Assembly (NCBI GenBank): GCA_964030785.1
Contig: OZ034968.1
Coordinates: forward strand, 21,297,186-21,361,185
Length of the DNA stretch: 64,000 nucleotides
Source: Siderastrea siderea
Taxonomy: Eukaryota; Cnidaria; Anthozoa; Scleractinia; Rhizangiidae
Reading direction: 5' to 3'
The translations under genes and the position numbers were made by a program. Of this stretch, positions 21,400-31,648 are shown piece by piece (position 1 is the stretch's first letter; every line of letters begins with the position of its first letter). The notes below the pieces were generated by a model. The model made no database searches. It saw only the letters and a list, made by a program, of their open reading frames with translations, and was not told the DNA's origin.

Positions 21400-22231
21400 G
21401 TTAGTCGCGTTTGTTACAAAATGTTTACATCCTTCCGTCGAGACTTTAATTATAAGGAATTGGTTTCCAAGTAAACTGTATACTTGCACTAAAAATATTA
21501 CAACAAATATAAAATTATCAATACATCAATAATCTAAACGTTAATAACTCTGGGGACAGAGTGAGCACAGAGATCTCCTAAATTAAAGAAGAGAAGAGTC
21601 GCTGTTTTGCGTTTAATTTAGAAGCAAGAACATTCCGTAACTAAGCAGTGCAATAAGAAAAACTCTTTTTCTGGTATTCACTTTCTGGATTGCTAAATTA
21701 TGACTAGAATCAATAGGTTTCACTTTGTAAGCAGTACCTGAGCGAATCAAGCAACATACTTCGTTGAGATACTTTGGAGATTCTTTATACATGTATAAGA
21801 CTTTGTCCATCGACCGCGGTATGGTGTTCACGTCAAACCCCATGCAAGGGTGTCGCACCCAAGCATTGTTAAGATATCAGCTGCTGTCTAGTGACCGATG
21901 ATCGGAGCTGCTTGCTTGTGCAGTCTATCTAGTCTATTGGAGAGGCGCTAGTTTTTAAACATGTCGATACTACACCACAGTAAATGAACTTTTCACTTTT
22001 GTTGTCAACCGGTGAGATATAATTTGAAATATAAAAGGTAAAAACATCCATGCAAAAAGATTTTCAGCTTTCGAACTCAATGCTTTAATCAATTGTCTCA
22101 AAAATCTTAGCCAAGTCAAAGCAGTAACACTGGCTGGTAGTGCCCTGTAATACTGTACAAGCATAGATGAGTGTGCAAATCGAAAACCTGATTTGCATTT
22201 ATTTCATAATTTGTAAGCTGGGAGAAATGAG
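21400..22231. other. Non-coding region after the visible astacin exons
   Basis: Several short ORFs on both strands look random. No element boundary recognised. Confidence 0.35.
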
Positions 22232-22232
22232 C

Positions 22233-22270
<38 letters not shown>
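22232..22270. repeat. (TAA)n microsatellite, left flank of LINE
   Basis: Perfect AAT/TAA triplets abut the 3' end of the minus-strand LINE at 22271. Confidence 0.95.
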
Positions 22271-22271
<1 letters not shown>

Positions 22272-23300
22272 TTTTTTTTTATAAAAAAAAAATCTTTATT
22301 GATAGTCATAGTAAAAATACAATGGACAGATAAGAATAAGATGCTAAGAAATTACAATCAAATTATTAGTTTAAAAAAAGTTTTTAAGAAGTAAAATTCT
22401 TTTCTTAATTCTTAATTCTTCTTCTTATTGTTGATAGTAATGATAATCTGCATTACAAATCAATCAATAGGTTAAAAATACTAATGATTTATGAAAAGGT
22501 ACTAAAATATTCCAATAGTTAAAAGTATATATATCCTAGTGGCGCTCATTCGTGAAACTCGGAATAAATAATAAAATCAATCAAAAGTCCCTATCTAATG
22601 GCTCCCTCGGTTGCTTCAATTTCAATGTCAGAGTTCTTTAAGTCCCATGAGACCCTCTTAACTGTTCGTGATCCACGAAGGCAGATTAGCGCTGATCTCA
22701 AAAGAGCAAAGGAAGTTCTTGCACGAATCCAGGAGATTGTCTTGGCGTAATCTTCTCCTTTCTTGATAGCGATTAGCTCGGCTAGGCGGCTATGAAACAT
22801 CCGGCATTCTTTCCCCATTCCACCCGTGGTTGTAAATACCAGCGGTGTGAAAGTTCCTTGCTCAATATCAACAACTCTGCTTGCGTACTGCCGCTTCTTC
22901 TCGTTCTCATGTATCCGATAAATTTGTTGCGGTTCCAGGTCCCTATAGCTTTCAGCATTTGGGTGACAAACCCTGACGTCGAAAAAGGCTGATTGCTGAG
23001 GCTCCCAAAATCCGCGTGCATGTATATCCAGTCTGGCATCTCTCGCTGTGTTCGACCCTCTTGTCAACTGCTCACCTGATACATCTTGCAGCACTGGTTC
23101 AGTAACGACATCGCTACAAACCAAATTTATCAACTCCGCTTCCAGATCCCTCAGTTCATTATGCCTCTGAATGACAAACCCCCCTCTCTTACATATCATG
23201 GCGTGGTCAACATCAAACAGTTCCCCGCACACACAGCTGGATGGAATATCGTCGATTGGCCAGTCATAACGTAGTTTGACTCCGTCCTTAAATTGCCTTT

Positions 23301-23301
<1 letters not shown>
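22271..23301 (-). mobile_element. 5'-truncated RLE-type LINE (R4/Dong-like candidate) inside a TAA microsatellite
   Basis: The minus strand from 23301 to the TAG at 22591 encodes about 236 residues. They include a C-x-C-x7-H-x3-C zinc motif ([15 protein letters not shown]), a PD-(D/E)xK-like segment ([12 protein letters not shown] then FFDVRV), and a conserved C-terminus (EVEQ-like [18 protein letters not shown]). A Cys-His motif followed by a restriction-like endonuclease at the end of the RT protein is the layout of early-branching LINEs (R2/R4). The 3' UTR runs to an AATAAAG and A-rich end at 22271. Both flanks are pure (TAA)n. Confidence 0.8.

Positions 23302-23340
<39 letters not shown>
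23302..23340. repeat. (TAA)n microsatellite, right flank of LINE
   Basis: Uninterrupted TAA triplets directly adjoin the 5' truncation point of the LINE. Confidence 0.95.
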
Positions 23341-23341
<1 letters not shown>

Positions 23342-25186
23342 CCTGTTGAGCTGAACTTCAATAGAACCGATATGACGACTGGCGGCAGTGTAAAATGTAA
23401 ACGTTGATCTTCAGACTTAACATGTGATTGGAAAGCGCAGTTAACAAGCCAGTTTCCATAACGTTGCCAATTGAAACTAAAATCGGGTCGACGATTCCTT
23501 GGATTTGATTCGCTCTGACGAAGGGCTAACGCTCCAAACGTCAGCTTTCAATCTCTTTACGGTGGCCAATTTACCTTGTCAACTCAGTTGCATGATAAAT
23601 ACAAAGTTTTGTGAATGTATAACCTTTGAATGCAGTGGTCCACACGACGCGTAATTAAACCGCACTGGTTCGGTTTTGCCGGATCTCTGGTGTAGAGATG
23701 CTGGAGCCAGACGTCACTCGAAGTGTAATTGAACAAAACTGAATGCAAGGCTGGCACTACGGCAAAGGGCTGATTTATTTAAGGCCAATATTTCGGCTAA
23801 CAAAATTAGCCTTCCTCAAGGCAATGGTTTAGGGATTGTAATCAAATGACGTGTGATATTTGTTCTGTTTCAATTTCACGGTTACTATTTCTTAGCCCTT
23901 TATTATAGAAAAACGCCTTTTTCTTTAAACTGTAAAAGCTATCCTAAGTTTGTTTGTTTTCTTTCTTTATCAAGCAGATCAAGGTCCAGGAAAGTGACTC
24001 GTTCACCTCCCATGAATGCATACAGCAAAATTAACAATTCCACATTTGTTTTTAAAGACCTCTTTAGAGGTTAAATTGATTGGTAATACGCCGCGGGGTT
24101 GGGCATAATTTTCAGGAAAACTTACATAACAACCGAGAAATCTATTCTCATCGGAAAGTATGTTAATCTATTAAAGGGTACCGTTATGGGAAATAAACAA
24201 TCAGAATGATGTCCTGCTTTTCACTGTTTAAAGTTGCTGTTGCTTAAACTGGGTTCCTTTTACAACACCTGCAAACTCTCTGGTGATTGTCGGTTAGCTT
24301 TTAAAATCTAGTCCTGTTGCCAGGATGCACCTCACCCCACCCTATCAAAGGGTGCTAAGCCCTGTTTGGTGTTCGATGTCCTGATCATGTTCTGTACTTT
24401 TCGGGTGCGCATGCGCAGTTATATCCCCTCCCCCCTCCCCCCAAGCCTACACCATATTTGGAGACAGTTTTCAAATTTGGCACGATACTCCTTTTTGCAG
24501 TTGTTTTGTAAATGACGGACGCTTCAAGTTTGATTAAGTCCAATTTTTCGCAACCTCTTTGGAAAAATATCCCCAAGCTAGTACCACAGGTACCACAGGT
24601 AGTATTATAATATTATGCAAGGTTGAACCCCAGTCTGCCATTTCACCCGCACAAAAGCATGCTTTTGTTCAATTGAGCTATATTTATTGAAATGCGCCAT
24701 TTCCACTCACAATTTCCTCAAACCAGAACAAATCCATCGTGAAGAAACAACTATACTCCGAAAAGTTCCATCTTCCCAACATTTGCCACCATAAACGACA
24801 ATATTTTGAGCTTCTTGCACAAAAAACAAATGTCGTCCGCCGACCTCTGCGCACAAATATATGCAAACATGCTAATCTCATCTCGCTCTTCTCTTCTCAT
24901 TGGACAATTCGCACGACAGCGCGGACTGACAAAATCTACTGTGTCGGAGTGCGAGATTTCATGCTTGAGGCGTGGCTATTTGCGCTCGCTTACCATTCAC
25001 ACCTCCCCGGCACAGTAGATTTTGTGACAAATTTTGCGCTTTAAAAGCTAGTAATTTTCATTGAAACTTGAAATAAAAAAATCGGAGTCAGATATGACAC
25101 AACAGAGGTTTCGACTGATCACTGAGTGGTAAACTGAATTAATTTTTTTGTGTGTAATTCTCGAGGAGAAAACTTGGGCACAAAAC
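23341..25186. other. Repeat-rich intergenic region
   Basis: It contains a conserved-looking dispersed phrase (GACGAAGGGCTAACGCTCC, about 23516-23585) and another around AATATTTCGGCTAAC (about 23788), both reminiscent of interspersed repeats of cnidarian genomes. An inverted repeat near 24928-25029 (CAAAATCTACTGTG against CACAGTAGATTTTG) is also present. No gene is supported. Confidence 0.4.
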
Positions 25187-25188
25187 TA

Positions 25189-25697
25189 CAGTCGAAGCTC
25201 TCGTAAGCGACCACCTCGGGAATTCAGAAAAGTGGTCGCAACTAGAGCTTGTCGCTTACGAGAATGGGCTCTGGTAAGCGACCACATGATGAAACAATAG
25301 AGAGTGGTCACTTACAAGAGCTTTTAGCGCAAAGCTTGACCTATGTTAATGGTTACTAATAGTTTTGTAGTAATAATATTGTTGCCTATCACAGAAGAGG
25401 TCAGCGTAGGTACCAGTCAAAGAACCATTAGCACTTGTGTTATGTATTACTCTAAATTTTAACTGGAACCGAGTGCTTTTATTAAAGTGTTGACCGAGTG
25501 GTCGTTTACGAGAACTTAAAAACAAAGGAAAAAACCTGTTGGTAATTCACAAAAGTGGTCGCGGTCGCTTACGGGAGCGTTCGCTTAGGAGAGCTTTTCA
25601 TTACAGCGCATAAGTCACAAGTCAAACGGGATTTCAAAATGTTGTCGTAACTAGAGCTGGTCGCTTACGAGAGTGGTCGCAAGGACAGCTTTGACTG
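25189..25697. mobile_element. Tc1/mariner-type MITE with TA target duplication
   Basis: The left end CAGTCGAAGCTCTCGTAAGCGACCAC and the right end GTGGTCGCAAGGACAGCTTTGACTG are imperfect inverted repeats flanked by TA (25187-25188, 25698-25699). The motif GTGGTCGCTTACGAGAG recurs in both orientations inside. The CAGTC start and TA duplication match Tc1/mariner ends. No ORF of use. Confidence 0.8.
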
Positions 25698-25699
25698 TA

Positions 25700-28253
25700 T
25701 ACGTTTTAAAAAATATATACAAACTTTAGTGGCTTACAACATTGCCGCAAAGCGCGATCCATTGAAAACAACAAACGTTATGCACTTCCATTATTCCCCA
25801 GTATCTCTGTTAAGTTTTAGCGGAATCAGCTTTCAAACGTCCAAGATATAAAGTTTCTAAATATAACATGTAACCCCCGCGACCTTAAAGAAGTACAACA
25901 GTTAAAAGAAGCTCAGCGTGTAGAAAGATTACACATAACCTTTGAAGTGTCACTTACTATTTGCATTTCTCAAATGGGTGAAGCAAGAGAAACATCTTTT
26001 GGTTCCCATGAGTTATTGGGGTTCAAGTTGTTGGGATACCACGGTTTTCAGACCGGGCATTTTGTTCTGCTGGGACCTTTGGGGACGAATTCTGCTCCCC
26101 CAATAACTCCGACAGTATTAAAGCTATGACAATAAAACTGATAGGTCATGTATCAGTCAATTCCAAGGGCGATTAATTCCTCCCTGGGCGATCCCCTGGG
26201 CATTCGCTCCCGTTCGTCTCCATATGACCGGACATTCAACTCAGCAAAAGCTCGCCCTGTCGGGCATGCGCATTTGATCGTTGACAATATTTGTCCAGGC
26301 TGTCACGCGTGAAAACAGTTTTGTACTCCTACTATTAACTATTTGCGATTTTTGAGGCGACAACACTGCAAATATTAACGGCTAGTCCACAAGAAAGTAA
26401 GAAAGTTTGAAATGATCGTTTTAAAAAAAAAATACCTGTCATTGTTTCCATGGTATTTTCAAGTTTACCTGTCACCAAATTGTTCCCATATAATTTTCGG
26501 AAAAGGTGCAAAGTTTTTGAAAAAGCCTTTTCTAGCACCGAAAAAAAAAATTGCTCCTAAATTTGGCGTCACCGAAGCGTCCCAACATGTGCTCACCTTA
26601 AAGTAATGATTTTTCTTTCGATTTGCTTTTGTTATGCTAGGTATTACGCCGTTAGATTGCATTTTTTGTTAAAACACGATAAAATAATGAGTGTAGAATA
26701 TAATTGATTTCTGACATCGCCGTTGAAGCTGTTGTTGTACCCCGCTAGTTCCCAGCGCGTCAAAGCCCCCACCACTTTACATGATTTAGAACAGTTTATG
26801 GAAACGCATCGAAATGCTGGACACTGATTGGCTGAGTGGTTGTGGCCATGTTCTAATCTGTGTAACACCCTCGCTAAGTCATACCAAGTGGTCCTTAAAT
26901 TAGAACACTTTAAGAAATCGATTTACAGTTTGTACTATTTATCTATTACCGGTACTTATTTTTCAAACACTTTTTTTTTTACAATTGATATGGATAGACA
27001 TACATTTTAATTGCGACAATTCTAACTTTCATCGTCCGTGATTTTACTATTTTAAGATTTTTGGATGTTTTATATTTTTTCATCTGCAAAATTAGGCCTG
27101 AAGATTCCATAGGTACTGTGAAACATAAAGCGTGTGCAGGATTTTTGATATTTCAAATATATTACTACCAGGAGCTCTGTCACGACCTATCACCCGTGGC
27201 GATCTTCAACGTAACGTGCATCGCGTAGTAGCTGTTTGCTACCTAATCAGAATATCAAAGAGTCCGCACACACTTTCCATGTTTGATCCTGAATAACGCT
27301 GTGCTGTCATTTGCCCTTAGATTTGAAACTCTATAAAATTCAATTGAATAACACGCGGTCATTTTCACAGTTGTTCACTGTTTTCCCTTGCAGAACAAGA
27401 ATTACTGGCAATTTATATTTTTCCCGAAATCTAACTTTTTTAGCTTTCCAACGACAGTTTGCCATATTTTCCTTTAAAATGGCGCCTGTACGAATATTTT
27501 CCCAAAGAACACCTGCGAAGTTTATGCACATTCCACATAGAAAAAATTTGCGATTCAACCGGTTGAATGCAAATGGAGCGCGTGGATCCACTAGAAATTC
27601 CTCACAAACGGAAGGCCTTCGGAGGTAATCCACTTTTTCCGTTCCAAACCGGCGGTTGGAACGGAAATATATATATAATACCGTTCCATTGCACAAAATA
27701 ATACATTTCTGATCCTCCCACTGCAAGCCCGTCTCCATAATACTGTAGACTCGAAATAGTTTTGCGCTCTATTTAATTTTCTTTGTGCAAAACAACAAAA
27801 AGTAGCTGCCATTGAAACAAAGTGAAAATCATTTCCGCTAGACAAAGTTTAGTTTGCTCGTGAAAACTGTCCACAGTGCAAAAAAAAAGGTGCATGGCAT
27901 TGCAACTTTCTTTTTTGTTGACTCTGTTGGGTTCTTGCGCCATAAATGTTTTTAATTTGCAAGTCTGGAACACTGAAAACAAGGCTCTTCGCCTGGATGG
28001 AAAAAGCTTTTCCATTTGACATGGAAAGTTTCTGGAATTTTTGCTGACCGGGGCGTTGACCTTTACACAGGACCTTTTCAGAGAGAAGTCTGGTACGAGC
28101 TAAGTGATCAGTCCAACATGGCGGAATGTTTTGTGCTTTGCCTTCTTTATATTTAGCAGCTGCAAAAATCCGCGAAATACCGGTGTGAAGGTATTTCAGA
28201 CCTGCCGTACTAGGTTCTTGATTATAGATTAATATAAAAAATTACATCAAGCC
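25700..28253. other. Intergenic region without a supported gene
   Basis: A second copy of the dispersed repeat of 12427-12560 lies at 27412-27525. The remainder shows only short random ORFs. The death-domain gene's promoter should lie immediately left of 28254, but no TATA box or other defined site stands out. Confidence 0.4.
27412..27525 (+). repeat. Dispersed repeat, copy 2
   Basis: It shares TTTTTCCCGAAATCTAAC, TAGCTTTCCAACGA, AGTTTGCC and TTTAAAATGGCGCC with the copy at 12427-12560, in the same order. Confidence 0.65.
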
Positions 28254-28568
28254 ATGCGACGGAAAACTGGAGTACCGTCGGAAGAAGAACTCCTTAATCT
28301 TTCTTCGGAACTTGGATCGAAATGGAAGAATCTTGCTCGTGCTTTGGGAATCCCAGAAGCCAACATTGAGGTGGTTGAGGAAGAAAACCGGCGAGTTGTC
28401 GAGAAATGCTATAGTTTGCTGTTATTGTGGAAGCAAGGACGCGGAGCTCAAGCCACTTACGAGGCTTTAGAGGCAGGGTTATGTCATGGTGTTGTACTGC
28501 GGCGGGATTTGGCTGAACGGTATTGCTATGACCATGCCATTCCCCAAGAGAATGAATTTAGGGGATGA
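28254..28568 (+). CDS. Small single-exon death-domain protein
   Basis: The 104-residue ORF starts at ATG 28254 in a good context (AAGCCATGC). Almost the whole protein is a death domain, a six-helix adaptor fold. LLNLSSELGSKWKNLARALG gives helices 1-2, IPEANIEVVEEENRRVVEKC gives helices 3-4, and a Trp-containing helix (LLLWKQGRGA) and C-terminal RRDLAERYC follow. Death domains pair homotypically in apoptosis and innate immune complexes. No enzyme, TIR or membrane segment is attached in this exon, so it could be a free adaptor or decoy, or the last exon of a longer gene. AATAAA at about 28704 would serve as its poly(A) signal. Confidence 0.75.
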   Translation: MRRKTGVPSEEELLNLSSELGSKWKNLARALGIPEANIEVVEEENRRVVEKCYSLLLLWKQGRGAQATYEALEAGLCHGVVLRRDLAERYCYDHAIPQENEFRG

Positions 28569-28699
28569 ATTTAAACTGAACGGATTTTGTTGATGCTGAT
28601 AGACATCATAAAAAATATTACTATATCAAAGTCAGTGGCTCATACGTGGTTTCCATCAGATGGAGCGGTTTTACACTGGGCTAGACTTTTACCGAAACT

Positions 28700-28730
28700 T
28701 GAATAAAGTCATTGATTGATTGATTGATTT
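28700..28730 (+). terminator. Poly(A) signal of the death-domain gene
   Basis: TTGAATAAAGTCATTGATTG follows the stop codon by about 135 bp and leads into a short (GATT)n run. Confidence 0.5.
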
Positions 28731-29690
28731 ATTAATTACAGAATCCAAGGCCACTTTTTGTATGCGCTTTGTACAACCAGGCATCAGTGGATACTTGTTT
28801 TTACTCATCCAGGATGCAAATGACTGTAGCTACCAATTTCTTTTAGGTACAAGACCTCTCTTGATGTAAACAATCTAGTGGCCACTGCATCAGAGGTATT
28901 TTTATTACTGAAATTTTAGTTTTCTCACCTACAAGTTGGCATGATGTATCTACATGTCTGTAATATAAAAAAGAAAAAAAGAAAAATGTGGGTAGCGAGG
29001 CATAAAAGCCTGTTTTTGGTGGAATAAATGTGAAAAAAAAAAATGAAGAAAAGAAAATATTTAAGACATTATATTCCTGCATGGCTGTACATGTAACACA
29101 TGCCTGTGACACCCCTGGTTGTCAATCCATTATCATTATTCAAGTGAAATTTACAAGCTTCAGATGAATCGACTCTAAATGTTTGATTCTCTTACTTATT
29201 AGAGTCGTGGTGGTTAGCAATTGAGTGGGCTCACCCCTGGGGGTAGGGAGTGGGGATGTGGCTAATTGCTGAGTACAGTTGTGCATTTACCAAGGACTAG
29301 TAGTTTCAGCATTTCACACTGGCCACTATGGTGAAAATATTAGAGCATTATTGGGTAAAAATTCAAACTACAAGTGATTTTAATGATGCAAAGAGAACAT
29401 TCACACATATCCTGAAACAATGTACAACATTTCTTCCATATTTTCCAGCATAAATAGTATTAAGAGCACCAAACCAATGAGAATTTCAGTAAAGAACGAA
29501 GTGACAATACATAGCTATAATTTAAGTCATTAGTTAGCTATAAGCTGAATCGTAACTTAAATTTAGAAGAGTAGTGGGGTGGAGGAGGGAGGGGCCATGT
29601 TTACTGGTTGTTGTTCTTTTGAACATCTGTGTCCAATAATTCTTTTCTCTCTTGTTCAATCTCTGTGTCTTCTGGGACCTAATTTTATCC
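28731..29690. other. Intergenic, no supported gene
   Basis: Splice-like boundaries around 28847-28896 would allow a mini-exon reading YKTSLDVNNLVATASE, but nothing connects to it. A-rich runs occur at 28965-29060. Confidence 0.3.
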
Positions 29691-29699
29691 TTAATAAAT

Positions 29700-29960
29700 T
29701 CAGGCCCTTGAACCAGTCATTAGCGACCTTCAGATTGGACTACGAGCACGAGGTTGAGTATGAGTACGACTTTCACATTTCAAAACCATTACATTCTCAG
29801 TGCCCACGTTTGTCCCTGTTGCTGACCAGCAGAGGAGAATGCTAAGTGAATGATATTCAGAGGAAAAATCACAACCGAAAGCCTGTGACAACGAATTCAA
29901 AAGTCTTAGTCGTACTCAATCTCATACTCCTAGTCCAATCTGAAGATTGCTATTATTTAG
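29700..29960. mobile_element. Foldback MITE
   Basis: CTTCAGATTGGACTACGAG (about 29730) is mirrored by TAGTCCAATCTGAAG (about 29930). The adjoining GAGTATGAGTACGACT and AGTCGTACTCAATCTCATACTC are also complementary. The arms of about 55 bp are separated by about 150 bp. Confidence 0.7.
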
Positions 29961-30033
29961 AGGGGGGACTGAGCTAGAGCAAATGGAGGGAGGCTTACAC
30001 TCCCCTTTGTGAAACACATTTTTTGCTGACCCT

Positions 30034-30443
30034 ATACCTGCCAACTGTTTTTGAGTCAAAGGCGTGAGATTTTCATCCTGAGAGAGTGCCATGATTTCTT
30101 GTCGAGGATCCGATCATATCCGAAGATGCCTGAAGATTTCCAAAGGTGTTCCGAAGGGTTCCAAAGTTCTCAAGAAAACGATAATGCACCATATGGACTT
30201 CTAAAATTGGAGATTTCGGGGAAAGTATGATCATTCACATGGACTTTTCTTTTCTCACATTGATTCGAGCTTATTTTACGTTATATATTCCCCAAAAATG
30301 TGTCAGTTAAGGCTGTAATAACTCTATTTTTCCACCAGACGTGAGAAGTGGTGGGTCTGCAAGTGTGAGCTCAGCCATGAGATCGAGGTTTTCGATAAAC
30401 AGGCGTGAGACTCACGCCAAAAGTGTGAGAGTTGGCAGGTATG
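30034..30443. mobile_element. MITE with ATACCTGCCAACT termini
   Basis: The left end ATACCTGCCAACTG and the right end GAGAGTTGGCAGGTAT are inverted. Inner GTGAGA/TCTCAC-type motifs recur (GGCGTGAGACTCACGCC is palindromic at about 30403). It is about 410 bp and non-coding. Confidence 0.75.
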
Positions 30444-30570
30444 TTACCCTCCCCCCTTACCCATGGCCACTTCCTTAATTGACTATTCATACCTTTTTAC
30501 AATCGGAACTGCATTGCCCTCAAGTCATGGATGGTCATAACCTACACTACGGAAGCTATAGGAAGTTTAA

Positions 30571-30828
30571 CAACTTGTCAAGATCCATCAGAAGGGCCTA
30601 CTATCAAGTGAAGCAGTTTCTTGTATTCAGGAGTATGCCAAGGACTTTGTAAGCAGCAAGAGTGGTGAGGCAGGTTATGCAGAGAAAGGACAAACAAATT
30701 ATGGTGACGACCACGACGATGATGATGATGACGAAGACGATGCTGATAAGGATGACAATGATAATGACAATGATGGCATTGACACTGGTGGCGATATTCA
30801 TGACAAAGATGAGGAGAGTAGGAAGTAG
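30571..30828 (+). CDS. Possible terminal exon with acidic tail
   Basis: An open frame of about 85 codons ends at TAG 30826-30828. A plausible acceptor is CATCAG at 30586-30591. The product reads SSEAVSCIQEYAKDFVSS and then a strongly acidic Asp-rich tail (GDDHDDDDDDEDDADKDD). ATTAAAG at about 30953 could be a poly(A) signal. No upstream exons were identified and low-complexity GAT/GAC repeats can imitate coding sequence, so this is tentative. Confidence 0.3.
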   Translation, partial: QLVKIHQKGLLSSEAVSCIQEYAKDFVSSKSGEAGYAEKGQTNYGDDHDDDDDDEDDADKDDNDNDNDGIDTGGDIHDKDEESRK

Positions 30829-30959
30829 TAGTTGTTTTACAAGAGGTGTAATGTATTGGATGCAAAGTTGGTGTGATATTTTAAATGTTTCCCATTCAGT
30901 TTGATATTAGAACCTTTATTGATTACTGTTGTTCAAAGTTCACATTTCTGTTATTAAAG

Positions 30960-31410
30960 AGACCATCTTTGTGTGAAAAAGCTTCCTAATGTGCATGCAT
31001 AAATTCATGTGCCCCCTTTTTTTCCTGCATAAAAATCATTGACCCTCCCCCCCTATGCTCCAGCCCTCCCCCCTCAAAATAATGACTAGTCCCTTATTAG
31101 AAACACTAGTAAATTTTCTCTTCCTGACCTCTCCCTTGATGAAAAAAAAATGGATGAGAGGAGTACTTTATTATAGACATCTTTAGAGAATCGAATTTGG
31201 TGGTTTTATAAAACAATTTCTTTTTGAACAATCTGATGAAGTTGGGTAGTCATTGAAAAATTAACCCCAGCTTTTGAAAGCTGAAGAGAAATACCACTCC
31301 AGTAAACGAAAATATCAACAAAATCGCAAAATTAACTGTTACTGGCTTAAAATCTTTTTTTTTTCAATCAACCTTAATTTTAAAAATCGTAGCATTTGGA
31401 GAAATCCTGA
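30960..31410. other. Intergenic, no supported gene
   Basis: Nothing recognised apart from C-rich stretches near 31030-31075. Confidence 0.35.
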
Positions 31411-31458
31411 AATAATCCGTGGTCATTGCTCGAGCACTTGCCGGAATTTGTGGCATTA

Positions 31459-31468
31459 CCATATTTGG
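31459..31468. promoter_or_regulatory. Consensus CArG box (SRF site) in the candidate talin promoter
   Basis: CCATATTTGG fits CC(A/T)6GG exactly. A near-CArG, CCATTATTTGG, lies at about 31593. The surrounding 31410-31650 stretch is richer in GC than its neighbours and ends in a good splice donor (TTTGGAG/gtaagg, exon end 31648). Vertebrate talin and other adhesion genes are SRF/MRTF targets. Assignment of this site to talin, 3.2 kb from its start codon, is inference. Confidence 0.4.
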
Positions 31469-31648
31469 GCAATTTTGGTTGCCGCCCTCAGGTCACAAAG
31501 CTGCGGCCATTTTTGATCTGCTCTCTTTCTGGACATGTCGTATTTCCGTGAGTGAAATTCTTCCTTTGGGAGGTGTAGGTTTAGACAGTTGTCCATTATT
31601 TGGGAAACGACTTGCATGTTTTTTTTGCACTCGAGGCTAAATTTGGAG

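Noticed and set aside
26644..28015. Several short ORFs on the minus strand around 27.3-28.0 kb
   Set aside because: No domains, mixed low-complexity content and partial overlap with a dispersed repeat.
28847..28896. Mini-exon reading YKTSLDVNNLVATASE
   Set aside because: Splice-like borders exist, but no neighbouring exons connect with it and the surrounding frames are equally open.
30662..30904. An 80-residue Met/Thr-rich ORF
   Set aside because: It is a frame shadow of GAT/GAC low-complexity repeats. The acidic frame is more protein-like and is listed instead.
31419..31640. A 73-residue Cys-rich ORF
   Set aside because: No recognisable domain, and the region is better explained as a promoter or noncoding first exon.
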